DNA of 64,000 nucleotides from Saprospiraceae bacterium (GTDB lineage Bacteria > Bacteroidota > Bacteroidia > Chitinophagales > Saprospiraceae). The number at the start of each line of letters is the position of its first letter. Positions within the stretch are counted from its first letter, which is position 1. Of this stretch, positions 26,899 to 36,608 are shown piece after piece. A model generated the notes under the pieces. That model saw only the letters and a program-made list of their open reading frames with translations, made no database searches and was not told the origin of the DNA. The stretch is taken from contig JANQPA010000068.1 of assembly GCA_028285545.1 (NCBI GenBank), forward strand, positions 16,194 to 80,193, written 5' to 3'. Position numbers and translations under genes: made by a program.

Positions 26899-29466
26899 TT
26901 ATTCATCTTTTAGATGGACGGCCGGATTCACAAAAATCACTTTAAATAGAAGAAAACTAATTATGGAGATAAAAACAATTCCACAAATAAAGGTACCCAA
27001 TAGAGGCGTTCCAACACCTAAATTAATCCGTTCGGGATAGTTATTTAGCCAATTATTTAGAAAGTAGACAGCAGGGATGGCTCCAAAAATAAAGCCTGCA
27101 CCAAGCCAGCCACCAAATTTCCTTGAAAATAGCCAGTAAATGTTCCATGGGGAGGCACCATTGACCTTACGGATACTAACCTCCTTAAGTCTTTGCCGAA
27201 CATGAGTTCCTACTATTCCAAATAGGCCCAATGATGCCAGTAAGATGGCTATTATGGAACCGGCACGACTCAGCTTTTGAATCTGGATTTCTGTCTGCAT
27301 ACGTGCTTCATTCAACTCATCTTCCCAGGCATAATTAATAGGTTGCAAAGGATAGGTCGATCGCCAAGTTTGTTCTATTGCCCTTATATCCTCCGTTAAA
27401 GTGGAAGATCCAAGCTTTAATAGCATAACCTGATATTGATACTCTGGTGACATATACACCACCAAAGGATCAATGGTCCTTTTGGGAGATCGGAAATTAT
27501 AATCTTTTATCACTCCCACAATTCTGGGATTTTCCAGATCACCATAATCAAAAGGAATGGTCATCCCAATCGGATTTTCCAGGTTCATTTGCTTCACTAA
27601 GGCTTCATTCACCAGAATACTTTGCCGTTCATCGGTAATAATGGCCGGATCAAAGTTTCTTCCCTCCGTTACTTCAATTTCCATCAGAGGAAGGAATTCA
27701 GCGTCAGTTCGAAGATGCCTGACCTGAATTCGTCTTTCTTCATAAATAAAATCAGTTCCATTATATCCAGAATAAGCACTGACTTCCTGAACAAAAGGTA
27801 ATTGTTGTAATTTCTGTTTCAACTGCTCTACTCTTCGATCACTGGTATCTCTAATGCTAAGCTGAAGCATGTTTTCATCATTATATCCCAGATCATAATT
27901 TACTAAGTGATTCAATTGACGCTGTATGGTAATCATTCCAATTATCAAAAAGATGGTAAGGCTTACTTGCAACATAACCAATAACCAGCCAAAGAAGGAC
28001 CTCCCTCCTACTTTAAGCTTACTCTTGAGCGCATTTCCTGCTTTTTGGCTGGATAATACCAACGAGGGATAGATACCGGATAAAAGAGTACTTAAGATTA
28101 TAACAACCGATAGTCCAAAAATGAATCTACGGTTTAAGAGCTGAGTAATGGTATATTCTTCATCCACAAATGTTGAGAACATGGGAAGGATAATAATAAT
28201 CAAGGCAATACTTAGTAAGCCAGCTATGGCAGTACTTAAAAAGGACTCACTTATAAATTGCTGAAAAATAGTCGACTTATGTGCTCCTATTACCTTGCGG
28301 ATGGCTACTTCTTTGGATCTACTCAAAAAATTACCAGTAGCAAAATTGGAATAATTAAAACAGCTAATCAATAAGCATAATAATCCGATAATTATTACAA
28401 CTCTTAGGACCTGACGATTAACCGCTCCTCCCAGGCCATTCCCCAAGCCCAAACTTGGATCCATATGAAGTTCGGTGTATGGCTGCAAAAAGAGCTTAGC
28501 ATTATTTTCTTCAACATCAAAATGGGTAGCAAATACTTTATTGATACTTTCTTCAAGAGCCTTCTTATTGACATCCCTGCTTTTTTGAAAAAAAACATTC
28601 ATATTTATATCGAACCAGGTCGTTGTTCTGCGTGCAGGGACTCTAGTTTTCCAATGACTAAAGGGGATTATTATTTCTGGTCGCAGCGTAGAATTATTAG
28701 GCATATCCTTATAAATGCCCACAATGGTAAAAACGGTTTCCTGGTCTCCAAATACCAGGGTAAGCTCATCTTTTTGGGAAAGGCCTTCGGCAAAAGATTC
28801 AGAGACTACCATCTGATCGGGGTTTTCAAATGTACCAGGACTTCCACTTATAAAAGTAAAGTCTAACATGTCAAAAAGATCCCTATCGGCATAATGATAG
28901 ACTTGATAGTCATAATCCTCTCCTATCGGACGCAGGGCCAGGGCATTTTTCACATGGGATGCTTTGATAATCCCAGGTACTTCCTTGGGAATTTCGCTGC
29001 CCATAATATAGGATGCGCCGTTCATCGTTTCTGTTTGTCCTTCAAATTCAATGCTTCCATTGAGCCAAAAGATCTGATCGGCATTCTTGTGAAAACGATC
29101 ATAGGAAAGCTGATCGGACAAAAATAAAAAAGCCATGGTAGCGGATGCAATCCCTATGGCCAGTCCAAAAATGTTGATGGAGGAAAAAACTCTCGTTTTC
29201 CATAAAAATCTAAAGCCGGTAACAAAATAGCTTTTTAAGGTTCTCAGATATAAATTTTTCATAAAATCGGGTGTTTTAAATCGAATGAGTCGAATGGTTT
29301 TAAGTGATTCGAAGAAGAATTTCCTACGTGCATAGCTTAGGCCTTTAGCCTCCGCACGCCAGTAAAAGGCTTCGTGAAGGTCACCCTGTACTTCTTCCAG
29401 ATATTCTTCCGGGCAAATTTTTTCAATCAGCCAATCCGCCCATTTGGGAGGATCAAATGATTCCAT
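26899..29466 (-). CDS. ABC-type permease (FtsX) with PadR-linked prefix domain
   Basis: The start is set at 29466 (ATG); the longer frame begins with TTG. The N-terminal 90 residues form the 'permease prefix' domain (PPKWADWLIEKICPEEYLEEVQGDLHE) seen in proteins encoded next to PadR repressors. The rest is MacB-like: an N-terminal helix and periplasmic core, then FtsX blocks (about 370-480 and 740-850, ending FLLFKVIFVNPAVHL). It lacks its own ATPase gene. It overlaps the PadR gene by 14 bases. It may export peptides or antimicrobials, as is suspected for this group. Confidence 0.9.
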   Translation of the reverse strand: MESFDPPKWADWLIEKICPEEYLEEVQGDLHEAFYWRAEAKGLSYARRKFFFESLKTIRLIRFKTPDFMKNLYLRTLKSYFVTGFRFLWKTRVFSSINIFGLAIGIASATMAFLFLSDQLSYDRFHKNADQIFWLNGSIEFEGQTETMNGASYIMGSEIPKEVPGIIKASHVKNALALRPIGEDYDYQVYHYADRDLFDMLDFTFISGSPGTFENPDQMVVSESFAEGLSQKDELTLVFGDQETVFTIVGIYKDMPNNSTLRPEIIIPFSHWKTRVPARRTTTWFDINMNVFFQKSRDVNKKALEESINKVFATHFDVEENNAKLFLQPYTELHMDPSLGLGNGLGGAVNRQVLRVVIIIGLLCLLISCFNYSNFATGNFLSRSKEVAIRKVIGAHKSTIFQQFISESFLSTAIAGLLSIALIIIILPMFSTFVDEEYTITQLLNRRFIFGLSVVIILSTLLSGIYPSLVLSSQKAGNALKSKLKVGGRSFFGWLLVMLQVSLTIFLIIGMITIQRQLNHLVNYDLGYNDENMLQLSIRDTSDRRVEQLKQKLQQLPFVQEVSAYSGYNGTDFIYEERRIQVRHLRTDAEFLPLMEIEVTEGRNFDPAIITDERQSILVNEALVKQMNLENPIGMTIPFDYGDLENPRIVGVIKDYNFRSPKRTIDPLVVYMSPEYQYQVMLLKLGSSTLTEDIRAIEQTWRSTYPLQPINYAWEDELNEARMQTEIQIQKLSRAGSIIAILLASLGLFGIVGTHVRQRLKEVSIRKVNGASPWNIYWLFSRKFGGWLGAGFIFGAIPAVYFLNNWLNNYPERINLGVGTPLLGTFICGIVFISIISFLLFKVIFVNPAVHLKDE

Positions 29467-29782
29467 ACTTAAATTTTGGTTGTACAATACTGGCCCATAA
29501 TTTCGTTTTGGCCTCCTGAACTTCTTTTATAGCATAGTATCCTGAAGGAGTAGCCCAGTATAAACGCTTGCGCCTGCCCCCTCTTTGTGCAGTGGGTTCA
29601 CCAAAACGGGATTCTACCCAACCCTTTTTTTCCATTCTTTTCAATACAACATGAATGGCAGGTAAGGAAATGGTTTTTTCCATAACAGATTCATAGCTTT
29701 GGGCGATTTCTACACCATGACATTCATCATTTTGTAGTAAAATCATTAGAATGATTTCTTCTAAAGGGCCAATTGCTTCCAT
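29453..29782 (-). CDS. PadR-family transcriptional repressor
   Basis: The 109-residue protein has the PadR winged helix (VLKRMEKKGWVESRFGEPT, then RRKRLYWATPSGYYAI) after an N-terminal helix containing MILLQNDECHGVEIAQSY. PadR proteins repress neighbouring transporter or phenolic-stress genes. Its overlap with the permease gene suggests translational coupling and control of that exporter. The 136 bases upstream include the adenosine deaminase terminator. Confidence 0.9.
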   Translation of the reverse strand: MEAIGPLEEIILMILLQNDECHGVEIAQSYESVMEKTISLPAIHVVLKRMEKKGWVESRFGEPTAQRGGRRKRLYWATPSGYYAIKEVQEAKTKLWASIVQPKFKYGII

Positions 29783-29877
29783 TAGATTAACATTTGTTTA
29801 TAATATAACGACACAATATTATTAATAATTGTTTAAAAAATAAAGAAGGGTATTTATTTTTTTCTGTATAGATGGGA

Positions 29878-29940
29878 AAAAGAAGGATATATGGATTAAT
29901 TAACCTGATTAAGCTTAATTAATCCATATATCCTTCTTTT
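29878..29940 (-). terminator. Terminator stem containing the end of the adenosine deaminase gene
   Basis: Arms of 26 bases (29878-29903 and 29915-29940) are perfect complements with an 11-base loop. The 29919-29940 arm contains the last codons and the stop of the deaminase gene, so the final Gly-Tyr-Met-Asp codons lie in the stem. It would terminate the minus-strand transcript. Confidence 0.85.
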
Positions 29941-30908
29941 AACTTTTTCGTCAACCTCTCTTTCACCTCTTCCCCCACAAAAGCATGCTCAATAGCCTCC
30001 AAATTACATTTCAGAAAATAAGCTTTTTTCCAACCAAACTCCTTTTCCAAAATGGTATATTCTTTATTAAGAGTAGTATCTGAAATCGTTCGGGCATCGG
30101 TATTGACGCTCATAGATACGCCCGCCTGATAGATTCGATCAGCAGGATGATCCTGTATGGTGTCAATGACATTGGTTTGGACATTACTGGTCGGGCAAAC
30201 TTCCAGGTGAATTTTCATTTCCCTAAGATGATCAATAAGTTTAGGGTCTTCAATACTTCTAACACCGTGGCCTATTCGGGAGGGCCGGAAGTGTTCCAGT
30301 GTTTCCCATACGCTGTCTGCACCTCTGGCTTCTCCAGCATGGGCTGTAACATGAAATCCCTTTTGACGAGCATATTCAAAAGCCTTAATGTGCTCTTTGA
30401 TTGGAAAGCCAGCCTCATCTGCAGCTATGTCAAAGCCTGCTACCATGGTACCCTGAAATTGCTCTACCAGTTTGACTGCTTTCATGCTTTGTTCTTCAGT
30501 ATAATGCCGTAGAGTACATAAAATTAATCTGGCTTCAATCCCTGTTTCCGCAATTCCTTTAGCCGTTGCATCATTTACAATTTGAACCACTTCTTCAGGG
30601 CTTAAACCCTTTTCCTGATGTTCCAAGGGTGCAAAGCGTATTTCGGCATAGATCACATTATCTGCTTTCAGCTGTTGAAATAAATCCAAAGTCACCAACT
30701 CCAATTCCTTTGGGGTCTGCATCAGATTGATGCCATTGATTGCTCTGGTCAAAAAATCTGCCAGATCTGTACATTTTACCGGTCCTACAAAGGATTCACG
30801 ATAGGATTCATAGCTGATATTTGGATTGAGTTGTTTGACTACTTCATAGCTTAAAGAGCAGTCAAGGTGGAGGTGGAGTTCGACTTTTGGTAGCTGCGCA
30901 TAATTCAT
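29919..30908 (-). CDS. add: Adenosine deaminase
   Basis: The 329-residue protein matches the family along its length: metal ligands in HLHLD (near residue 12), HAGEARG with the catalytic Glu (about 190-196), the HxGHGVRSIEDPKL segment, and the SVNTDARTISDTTL aspartate. It deaminates adenosine or deoxyadenosine to inosine for purine salvage in the cytosol. Length and motif order fit the bacterial enzyme; an adenine-deaminase role is less likely. It is a single-gene unit with its own terminator. Confidence 0.93.
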   Translation of the reverse strand: MNYAQLPKVELHLHLDCSLSYEVVKQLNPNISYESYRESFVGPVKCTDLADFLTRAINGINLMQTPKELELVTLDLFQQLKADNVIYAEIRFAPLEHQEKGLSPEEVVQIVNDATAKGIAETGIEARLILCTLRHYTEEQSMKAVKLVEQFQGTMVAGFDIAADEAGFPIKEHIKAFEYARQKGFHVTAHAGEARGADSVWETLEHFRPSRIGHGVRSIEDPKLIDHLREMKIHLEVCPTSNVQTNVIDTIQDHPADRIYQAGVSMSVNTDARTISDTTLNKEYTILEKEFGWKKAYFLKCNLEAIEHAFVGEEVKERLTKKLKEGYMD

Positions 30909-31017
30909 TTATTACAATTCATTTTGGGATTGAAAATAAACCATAATATAGGAAGTCGAGCCTTCAAATTAGAAAGATTAGATGGAATTTTTTAATAAAA
31001 GTACTGCCTGTCTAAAT

Positions 31018-31157
31018 CAATGTCAATGTCAATAACAATGGCAATTTCAATAGTGACATTGACATTGCTATTGACATTGACATTGCTATTGACATTGAAA
31101 TTGACATTGCTATTGACATTGACATTGCTATTGCTATTGCCATTGACATTGTTATTG
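31018..31157. repeat. Two-way CAATNN / NNATTG hexamer array
   Basis: Six CAATNN units are followed by about 17 NNATTG units in the opposite orientation, ending 6 bases before the fibre gene stop codon. The two blocks can pair in several registers (CAATGTCAATGTCAATA with its complement), a slip-prone hairpin. It belongs with the array at 16789-16852. Open frames such as 31020-31295 here are artefacts. Confidence 0.95.
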
Positions 31158-31162
31158 CCCAA

Positions 31163-33262
31163 CTACTTATTTCCCATACGAGCTTCAAGAATGGAAAGTC
31201 TTGTTTCAAAGCCTTCAATTGATGCATTTTGTTTATCAATTATTTCTTGCTGTTCTTGTAAAGCTTTAATCAAAACAGGGATTAGAGCGGTGTAATTAAC
31301 CCCATACCGATCCAGATTTTCGTCATAAGTAACGATATTCTTAATCACTTTTTCAACTTCTTGTGCGATTAAGCCTAAGGATTTATCTTGTTGCTCATTA
31401 TCTTTCCAAAAGTATTCGGTGGGTCGAAGTTTTAAAATATCAGCTAAGCCATACGAAATATCTGTGATATCCTTTTTTAGTCGCTTATCTGAGGCCTGTA
31501 CAATGGAATTGCCGATGTAAACTTTACCCCCGTTTTGTTGTAAATAGAGAATAGACGCTTTGCCATTACTGCGTGCCTGGATTTCGTTTTTATCCAATAC
31601 AAGATTATCAGAGCTAAGATATCCCAATAATAATTGGCCAGTTCCTTTTTTTAGAGATGCATCCGATCCAAGAACAATATGTAAAGGAACATCTGGTGTT
31701 GGAGCTCCAATGGTAACCTTTCCTCCCAGCTTAATGATCCGATTATCAAATTCACCATAGATTAAAGGATTACTCTGAAAAGGACCATGGCTAATATAAA
31801 GTTTATTACTTCCGGTTTCATTCCAACCCGCATAGGTACCCAGGAACAAATTATTGCTCCCATTTTTATTTTGATCTCCTGCCCGCCATCCAATGCCAAT
31901 ATTATTAATCCCATTTTGAATATCATTAAGCGCATGGACTCCAATTCCAATGTTCCTATTAGCATCTTTTACACTTTCTAAGGATTGCTTCCCAATGGCT
32001 ATATTACTATTCCCACCTTTATTAGATTTTAAGGCTTCGATGCCGAATGCGATGTTATTATTTCCTATGGTGTTATATTGTAAACTATTCAATCCAAAGG
32101 CTATATTTTCACTTCCTCCTGTATTATTTCCCAGGGATCTTTGGCCTAAAGCTATATTATTATTCCCTCCTGTGTTGTGAAATAAAGCATAGGCACCATT
32201 TGCAATATTATAACTACCTCCTTTATTATTATACAATGCCTGATATCCACTGGCAATATTGTTTTCTCCTCCTACATTATTATATAGTGTAAAAGCTCCG
32301 TTAGCGATATTATTTTTGCCTTCCGTATTGGAAAATAAAGACTTATAACCATTGGCCACGTTGAATTGCCCTGAAGTATTATTATACATAGATTGATATC
32401 CTAAGGCCAGATTAAAACTCCCAGAGGTATTACGGTAAAAAGATTCATAACCTAAAGCGATATTGTGGTTTCCCTTAGACACCCGATGAGCGGATCTAAA
32501 CCCGATAGCAATGTTGTGGTTTCCTGAAGTGTTATAGAACAAAGATGCCGTACCCAGACCGATATTATTCCCCCCTGTGGAATTTTTTCTAAGCGGACCT
32601 GCATCGCCAATAGCAATATTTGAGTACCCGGTTGTATTATTTTCCAAAGAATGTATTCCCAAAGCTGTATTTCCAAATCCTTCTGAATTAAATCGGAGAG
32701 CATAATACCCCAAAGCTATATTAACACCTCCTGTTGTATTTCTTCTTAAAGCATTAAATCCAATACCAATATTATGATTACCATTAAAATCATCCAGCTC
32801 ACCCGCATACTCTCCCACGTAAATCGACCCTCCTGTTCCTTTTGGGCTTAAGCCATTTAAGTGGGCTTGCCATTTACCCATTGCCTGGGTGTAGGGAATG
32901 CTTGAAAACGGAGTCGTTCCAATTTCAATACCATCCATCCAGACATTTAAAAAATGCTGATCTTCAGCCCAGTTAATATCCTCAAATACATTTAATGTTG
33001 GTGTCCCTTTACCAATAACCACAGAGAATACACCATTATCATCAGTACTGGCAATATGTGTTTCGGAAAAGACGATTTCGCCATCAGCCTTTTCCTTCTT
33101 TATGTTAAAATCTAATGTCACCTCAGTGTTGATCATCAATTGGCCATTAGCATTTCTAGTCACTCCCTGGTAATTGATTCCTTGTTGTGCATAACAAAAA
33201 ACAGTTAAGAATAAAGCTGCCAAACTTGCTTTTAGTCTAATTAGTAGTTCATAGTTTTTCAT
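31163..33262 (-). CDS. Exported phage-tail-like fibre protein with S74 chaperone domain
   Basis: The 699-residue protein has a signal peptide, a YadA/trimeric-autotransporter-like repeat region (about residues 150-500) with more than ten copies of NNIAxG...LxxNTxG, and a C-terminal peptidase S74 intramolecular chaperone domain (SDKRLKKDI near residue 590, a self-cleaving Ser in relatives) followed by a coiled coil. Phage tailspikes and endosialidases use this domain to assemble trimers. It lies 5 bases downstream of the T9SS-sorted gene and starts a cell-surface unit under the LytTR-like site at 33830-33862. It probably forms long surface fibres. Confidence 0.85.
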   Translation of the reverse strand: MKNYELLIRLKASLAALFLTVFCYAQQGINYQGVTRNANGQLMINTEVTLDFNIKKEKADGEIVFSETHIASTDDNGVFSVVIGKGTPTLNVFEDINWAEDQHFLNVWMDGIEIGTTPFSSIPYTQAMGKWQAHLNGLSPKGTGGSIYVGEYAGELDDFNGNHNIGIGFNALRRNTTGGVNIALGYYALRFNSEGFGNTALGIHSLENNTTGYSNIAIGDAGPLRKNSTGGNNIGLGTASLFYNTSGNHNIAIGFRSAHRVSKGNHNIALGYESFYRNTSGSFNLALGYQSMYNNTSGQFNVANGYKSLFSNTEGKNNIANGAFTLYNNVGGENNIASGYQALYNNKGGSYNIANGAYALFHNTGGNNNIALGQRSLGNNTGGSENIAFGLNSLQYNTIGNNNIAFGIEALKSNKGGNSNIAIGKQSLESVKDANRNIGIGVHALNDIQNGINNIGIGWRAGDQNKNGSNNLFLGTYAGWNETGSNKLYISHGPFQSNPLIYGEFDNRIIKLGGKVTIGAPTPDVPLHIVLGSDASLKKGTGQLLLGYLSSDNLVLDKNEIQARSNGKASILYLQQNGGKVYIGNSIVQASDKRLKKDITDISYGLADILKLRPTEYFWKDNEQQDKSLGLIAQEVEKVIKNIVTYDENLDRYGVNYTALIPVLIKALQEQQEIIDKQNASIEGFETRLSILEARMGNK

Positions 33263-33267
33263 GGTTC

Positions 33268-33762
33268 CTATTGTTTTATGATTTTGAATGATTTTTTATA
33301 TCGGGAATGAATATTTGAAATGGTCAAAAAATAAATTCCACTTGTCAAATGGCGGATATCATAAGTCCTAATTTGACCTTGTATATCTTCTTTGATGTTT
33401 AAAACCTGCCTGCCTCTACTATCAAAAAGGCGGGTTTGGAAACTTGCAGGGCCTTCTAAGCCCATTTGGATTTGGATAAAATCTGATGTTGGATTCGGGA
33501 ATACTGACAAGCTCATTGGTTTTCTAGTTGAAGTTCTTCCAGGTAGGATCAATTCGCCCTTGAGCATGCCCCAAAATCCCTGATGAAACTTGTAACTGTT
33601 TTCAATTTCACCAACTATGGTTTCCCCTACCGTATAGTTGATAGAAAAGGTTTCATTTGATAAAGATTCACCAGCTACACCAAATACTTGTTTTGAAATT
33701 GATTGGCCAAAGGAGGGCAATGCAATGAGTAGAATAAATAAAGTGAGTATGTACCGTATCAT
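33268..33762 (-). CDS. Secreted protein with T9SS type A sorting domain
   Basis: The 164-residue protein has a signal peptide (to about residue 19) and a C-terminal Por secretion/type IX sorting domain (about 85-164, SVFPNPTSDFIQI...YDIRHLTSGIYFLTI...KSFKIIKQ). T9SS moves such proteins to the cell surface, where the sorting domain is cut. The short middle part (YTVGETIVGEIENSYKFHQGFWGM) resembles the leading segment of many T9SS surface proteins. It begins the fibre operon and carries a TAATTTTG -7 element 30 bases upstream. Confidence 0.88.
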   Translation of the reverse strand: MIRYILTLFILLIALPSFGQSISKQVFGVAGESLSNETFSINYTVGETIVGEIENSYKFHQGFWGMLKGELILPGRTSTRKPMSLSVFPNPTSDFIQIQMGLEGPASFQTRLFDSRGRQVLNIKEDIQGQIRTYDIRHLTSGIYFLTISNIHSRYKKSFKIIKQ

Positions 33763-33792
33763 AAGCGATTTGGTTTTTTTGAATTTTTAGTT

Positions 33793-33800
33793 CAAAATTA
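33793..33800 (-). promoter_or_regulatory. -7 element of the fibre operon
   Basis: TAATTTTG on the minus strand is a perfect match to TAnnTTTG. It is 29 bases from the regulator repeat at 33830-33862. Confidence 0.8.
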
Positions 33801-33829
33801 CCGGCAATGCGATACTGAAGAAATGGAGT

Positions 33830-33862
33830 TTTGATGGATGGTTTTATTTATTTGATGGATGG
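33830..33862 (-). promoter_or_regulatory. LytTR-like direct repeat, fibre operon
   Basis: Two identical copies of CCATCCATCAAA (minus strand) with a 21-base period. LytTR proteins typically bind two direct repeats two helix turns apart. The same arrangement recurs at 36609-36641 and 36761-36793 in the same orientation relative to the gene served. Confidence 0.75.
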
Positions 33863-33878
33863 TTTTTTCGAATAGATT

Positions 33879-36554
33879 TTACATTACCAGCCGATAGGTC
33901 AACTTAATTAAAAAGGTATTTTGTAGTTTTTTACTAAACAACTTTGAATAAAGATTACTACCAAGTGAATGTAGAGGGTCGCCATTTTCTGTGGCTGCTT
34001 GGGACCAAACAAAATACATTTCTGAGCCAGGGATGTACTCCCAGCGTAGTACTAAATTTGACCTAAACTGCAAAAAGGAAAAATCGGGATTGCTAAAACT
34101 ATAGTCAATTTCTTTATCGGTATTTTCATCAATCAGATATCGATCTTCATTGGGGTAATACCTCATTTGTTGGGAAGAGTATTGATTGAATCTGTCGGAA
34201 AAATTGGTAGCCTTTGGACGGCTAATGTATTTGAATTGAGAATAACGTCCCTGGCTCACATAGGGTTGTCCCCAATATTGAATACTAAGATCCGGATTAA
34301 TGATATAGTTTAGGCGAAAGGAAAATGATAGAGTTTGCTGATTCAAAAAGGCATTTACATATCTTGTGTGTGTGCCAAAGGAAAGGTTTTTCACATATTG
34401 CAGCTGATCTTTTGAATTATGCATTCCCAGGCTTATAGATGTTTTTATAGCATTGGAAGGTTGATAGACAAGGGTTAATTCACTCCCCAGATAGCTCTTG
34501 CTTTTCTCTTTTGCAAAATCATATTGTATATATCCAAACATTCTCAATTTGTTACGCTGGTCTGAATAAAACCATATCCATTGGCTTAGTTCTGGATTCA
34601 ATCGAAGCCTTGGTCCTCCTCTTAAGGCAGTATTTGAATAAAGAACCGGCCGATAATTAAAGTGGATACCTCCCTGCCAGTTGTTTTTTAGGGTGAAATC
34701 GGTGTTTAGATTCCATTCAATGCTTTTTAGTTGACCTCCAAAATCCCAGGCTACCCAATGTTTGTAATTAAATTGAATATTTCTAAAAATTGAAAAGGGT
34801 TTGGTAATTCTATAAGCTGCCCAGGTATAATGCCGCCAATCGTCTGCAAGTCTTTGAAAACCCAAGTCATTAAGTTCTAGTTTAGGAGATCGCCAGGTTA
34901 GCCCACTTTCAAAAATTAAACCCTTCCCAATTCGTCCTACCTGTATATTCCCTCCTGTTCCAAATAGGGATCGAGCTTCGGTATCTAAGTTTAAATGAGA
35001 AGCATCTACTCTATCAAAATTATGTTCATTGGATTTTTGAGTTGCGGTAATGGCTTCATAACTCCCATTGACCCTACTAAAAATGACATCTCCTCCCAGG
35101 TACCAGCTGCGATTATTCCAATGATGTTTAAAGTCTATTCCTCCCGAATAAGCTGATTGGTGTAGTCCTGTCAAATGATCAGGTAAATCTCTATTGCTTG
35201 CGGTAAAAATGCCTCCAATGTAAGAGTTGCGGTTATTAAAGTCTTTTTGAAGTCGGCCTACAAAATAATTGGTAAGTGGCTCAACGATTTCTTTTCGTTG
35301 TCTATTCTCATTGTCTCTAATTATTGCATATTCATTGGCGGTAATAGATTCCAAAAGGCCTATGGACCATCCATTTTTTGTTTTTCCACTAAATTTTACA
35401 GCAGCAAGGATTGAGGTATTGTTGGGAATATCTGCATGTTCATTATCCTTTAAATCAGGAGTAGAATATGGACGACGCCCAATCCGTCTCGAATAAAAGA
35501 GGTTATCTGAATCAAGAGTGTTTCCGGCTTTTGATGAGGATACCTGGTAAGTAAAAATATTTTTGTTTTCTACAAAGAAGGGGCGTCTTTCTTCAAAAAA
35601 CACCTGAAAGCCATCAAGGGCAATACGTGACGGATCTGCTTCTACCTGGCCAAAATCAGGGTTTAGTGTAAAATCAATGCTTAGGTCATTACTAATAGTC
35701 CATTTGCCATCAACACCTACATTAAAATTATAATCGGTTCCATCTCTAAATGGGTTTCCTTCTTCTTTTTCATAAGTATCCAGGGAAGCCAGAACGAAGG
35801 GTTGAATTTCTTTTTGTTTTTGAGGAACGAGATCTTTTAATCCATGAAGCTCACCAAATTGGCTTACCCAGCCATTTCCTTCTCTTGGAATCAATTGCCA
35901 GGAGGAAATTTCTTCTTTCCTAAAAAGTCTTCTGATGACCTGAAGGCCCCATATTTGCTCTTTATCATTTCCAAATCTTAATTGGCTTAGTGGGATTTTT
36001 AATTCCGCTACCCAACCTTGCTCGTTTAACCCCGCTTTGGCAAACCAGATGGGATTCCAGCTTTTATCTATATTTTGGCCATCATTTGAAATCATTTTCT
36101 CGCCTTTAACTCCAGCAGCTGTCAAATTAAAAGAGAAGGCAGTTCGTAAATCATGATAACTGTCTATACTTACTTCGACCCAATCTCCCTCATAACCATC
36201 TCTTCTGGATAGCCTTTTTACAATTTTATCTGGTTCAGAATCCAAACTTAAAACACCAAAATACAGGTATCTGTCATCGTAGAGTATTTTGAATTGGGTC
36301 TGGAATTTGGGTTGTTTTCCTTCCTCCGGTTCTCGTTGTAAAAAGGAGCTACTCCAGGCTATTTGATCCCATGCCGGATCATCAAGCACTCCATCAATTA
36401 CAGGAGGATTTGAAGTCAATTTTTTAGTAATGAATTTGTTCTTTGGTCTAGATGCGATTTTAGAGTTTTCACCATTTTCCTGGGCAAAACCCCATAAAGG
36501 AGTCAGCAAAATCATCCACAGAAAGCAAGTGGGAATGAAAAGTGAATTATGCAT
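33879..36554 (-). CDS. DUF5916 outer-membrane protein with CBM9-like domain
   Basis: The 891-residue protein has a signal peptide, a CBM9-like domain (residues 40-220: PPVIDGVLDDPAWDQI, ILYDDRYLYFGVLS, GWVAELKIPLSQLRFG) and a long beta-strand region typical of the DUF5916 barrel (residues 240-891, ending FLIKLTYRLVM). DUF5916 proteins are probable outer-membrane carbohydrate-related proteins in Bacteroidota. It is controlled from the LytTR-like site 36609-36641 and shares the divergent region with the sensor kinase gene. Confidence 0.88.
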   Translation of the reverse strand: MHNSLFIPTCFLWMILLTPLWGFAQENGENSKIASRPKNKFITKKLTSNPPVIDGVLDDPAWDQIAWSSSFLQREPEEGKQPKFQTQFKILYDDRYLYFGVLSLDSEPDKIVKRLSRRDGYEGDWVEVSIDSYHDLRTAFSFNLTAAGVKGEKMISNDGQNIDKSWNPIWFAKAGLNEQGWVAELKIPLSQLRFGNDKEQIWGLQVIRRLFRKEEISSWQLIPREGNGWVSQFGELHGLKDLVPQKQKEIQPFVLASLDTYEKEEGNPFRDGTDYNFNVGVDGKWTISNDLSIDFTLNPDFGQVEADPSRIALDGFQVFFEERRPFFVENKNIFTYQVSSSKAGNTLDSDNLFYSRRIGRRPYSTPDLKDNEHADIPNNTSILAAVKFSGKTKNGWSIGLLESITANEYAIIRDNENRQRKEIVEPLTNYFVGRLQKDFNNRNSYIGGIFTASNRDLPDHLTGLHQSAYSGGIDFKHHWNNRSWYLGGDVIFSRVNGSYEAITATQKSNEHNFDRVDASHLNLDTEARSLFGTGGNIQVGRIGKGLIFESGLTWRSPKLELNDLGFQRLADDWRHYTWAAYRITKPFSIFRNIQFNYKHWVAWDFGGQLKSIEWNLNTDFTLKNNWQGGIHFNYRPVLYSNTALRGGPRLRLNPELSQWIWFYSDQRNKLRMFGYIQYDFAKEKSKSYLGSELTLVYQPSNAIKTSISLGMHNSKDQLQYVKNLSFGTHTRYVNAFLNQQTLSFSFRLNYIINPDLSIQYWGQPYVSQGRYSQFKYISRPKATNFSDRFNQYSSQQMRYYPNEDRYLIDENTDKEIDYSFSNPDFSFLQFRSNLVLRWEYIPGSEMYFVWSQAATENGDPLHSLGSNLYSKLFSKKLQNTFLIKLTYRLVM

Positions 36555-36608
36555 AATAGTTCCGTTTAAGCTGAAACTATTTTACTTGCCTGATATAGAA
36601 AATAGAGA

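Noticed and set aside
31018..31157. Possible CRISPR array or coding ORFs in the hexamer repeat
   Set aside because: The unit is only 6 bases without spacers, and the open frames on both strands encode simple dipeptide-like repeats.
32000..32800. Tandem repeats that might suggest a CRISPR or phage array
   Set aside because: They are degenerate in-frame NTxG repeats of the fibre gene, with no constant repeats or unique spacers.
33268..36554. SusC/SusD-type polysaccharide utilisation locus
   Set aside because: No SusD, glycoside hydrolase or typical SusC is encoded here; the DUF5916 protein alone does not make one.
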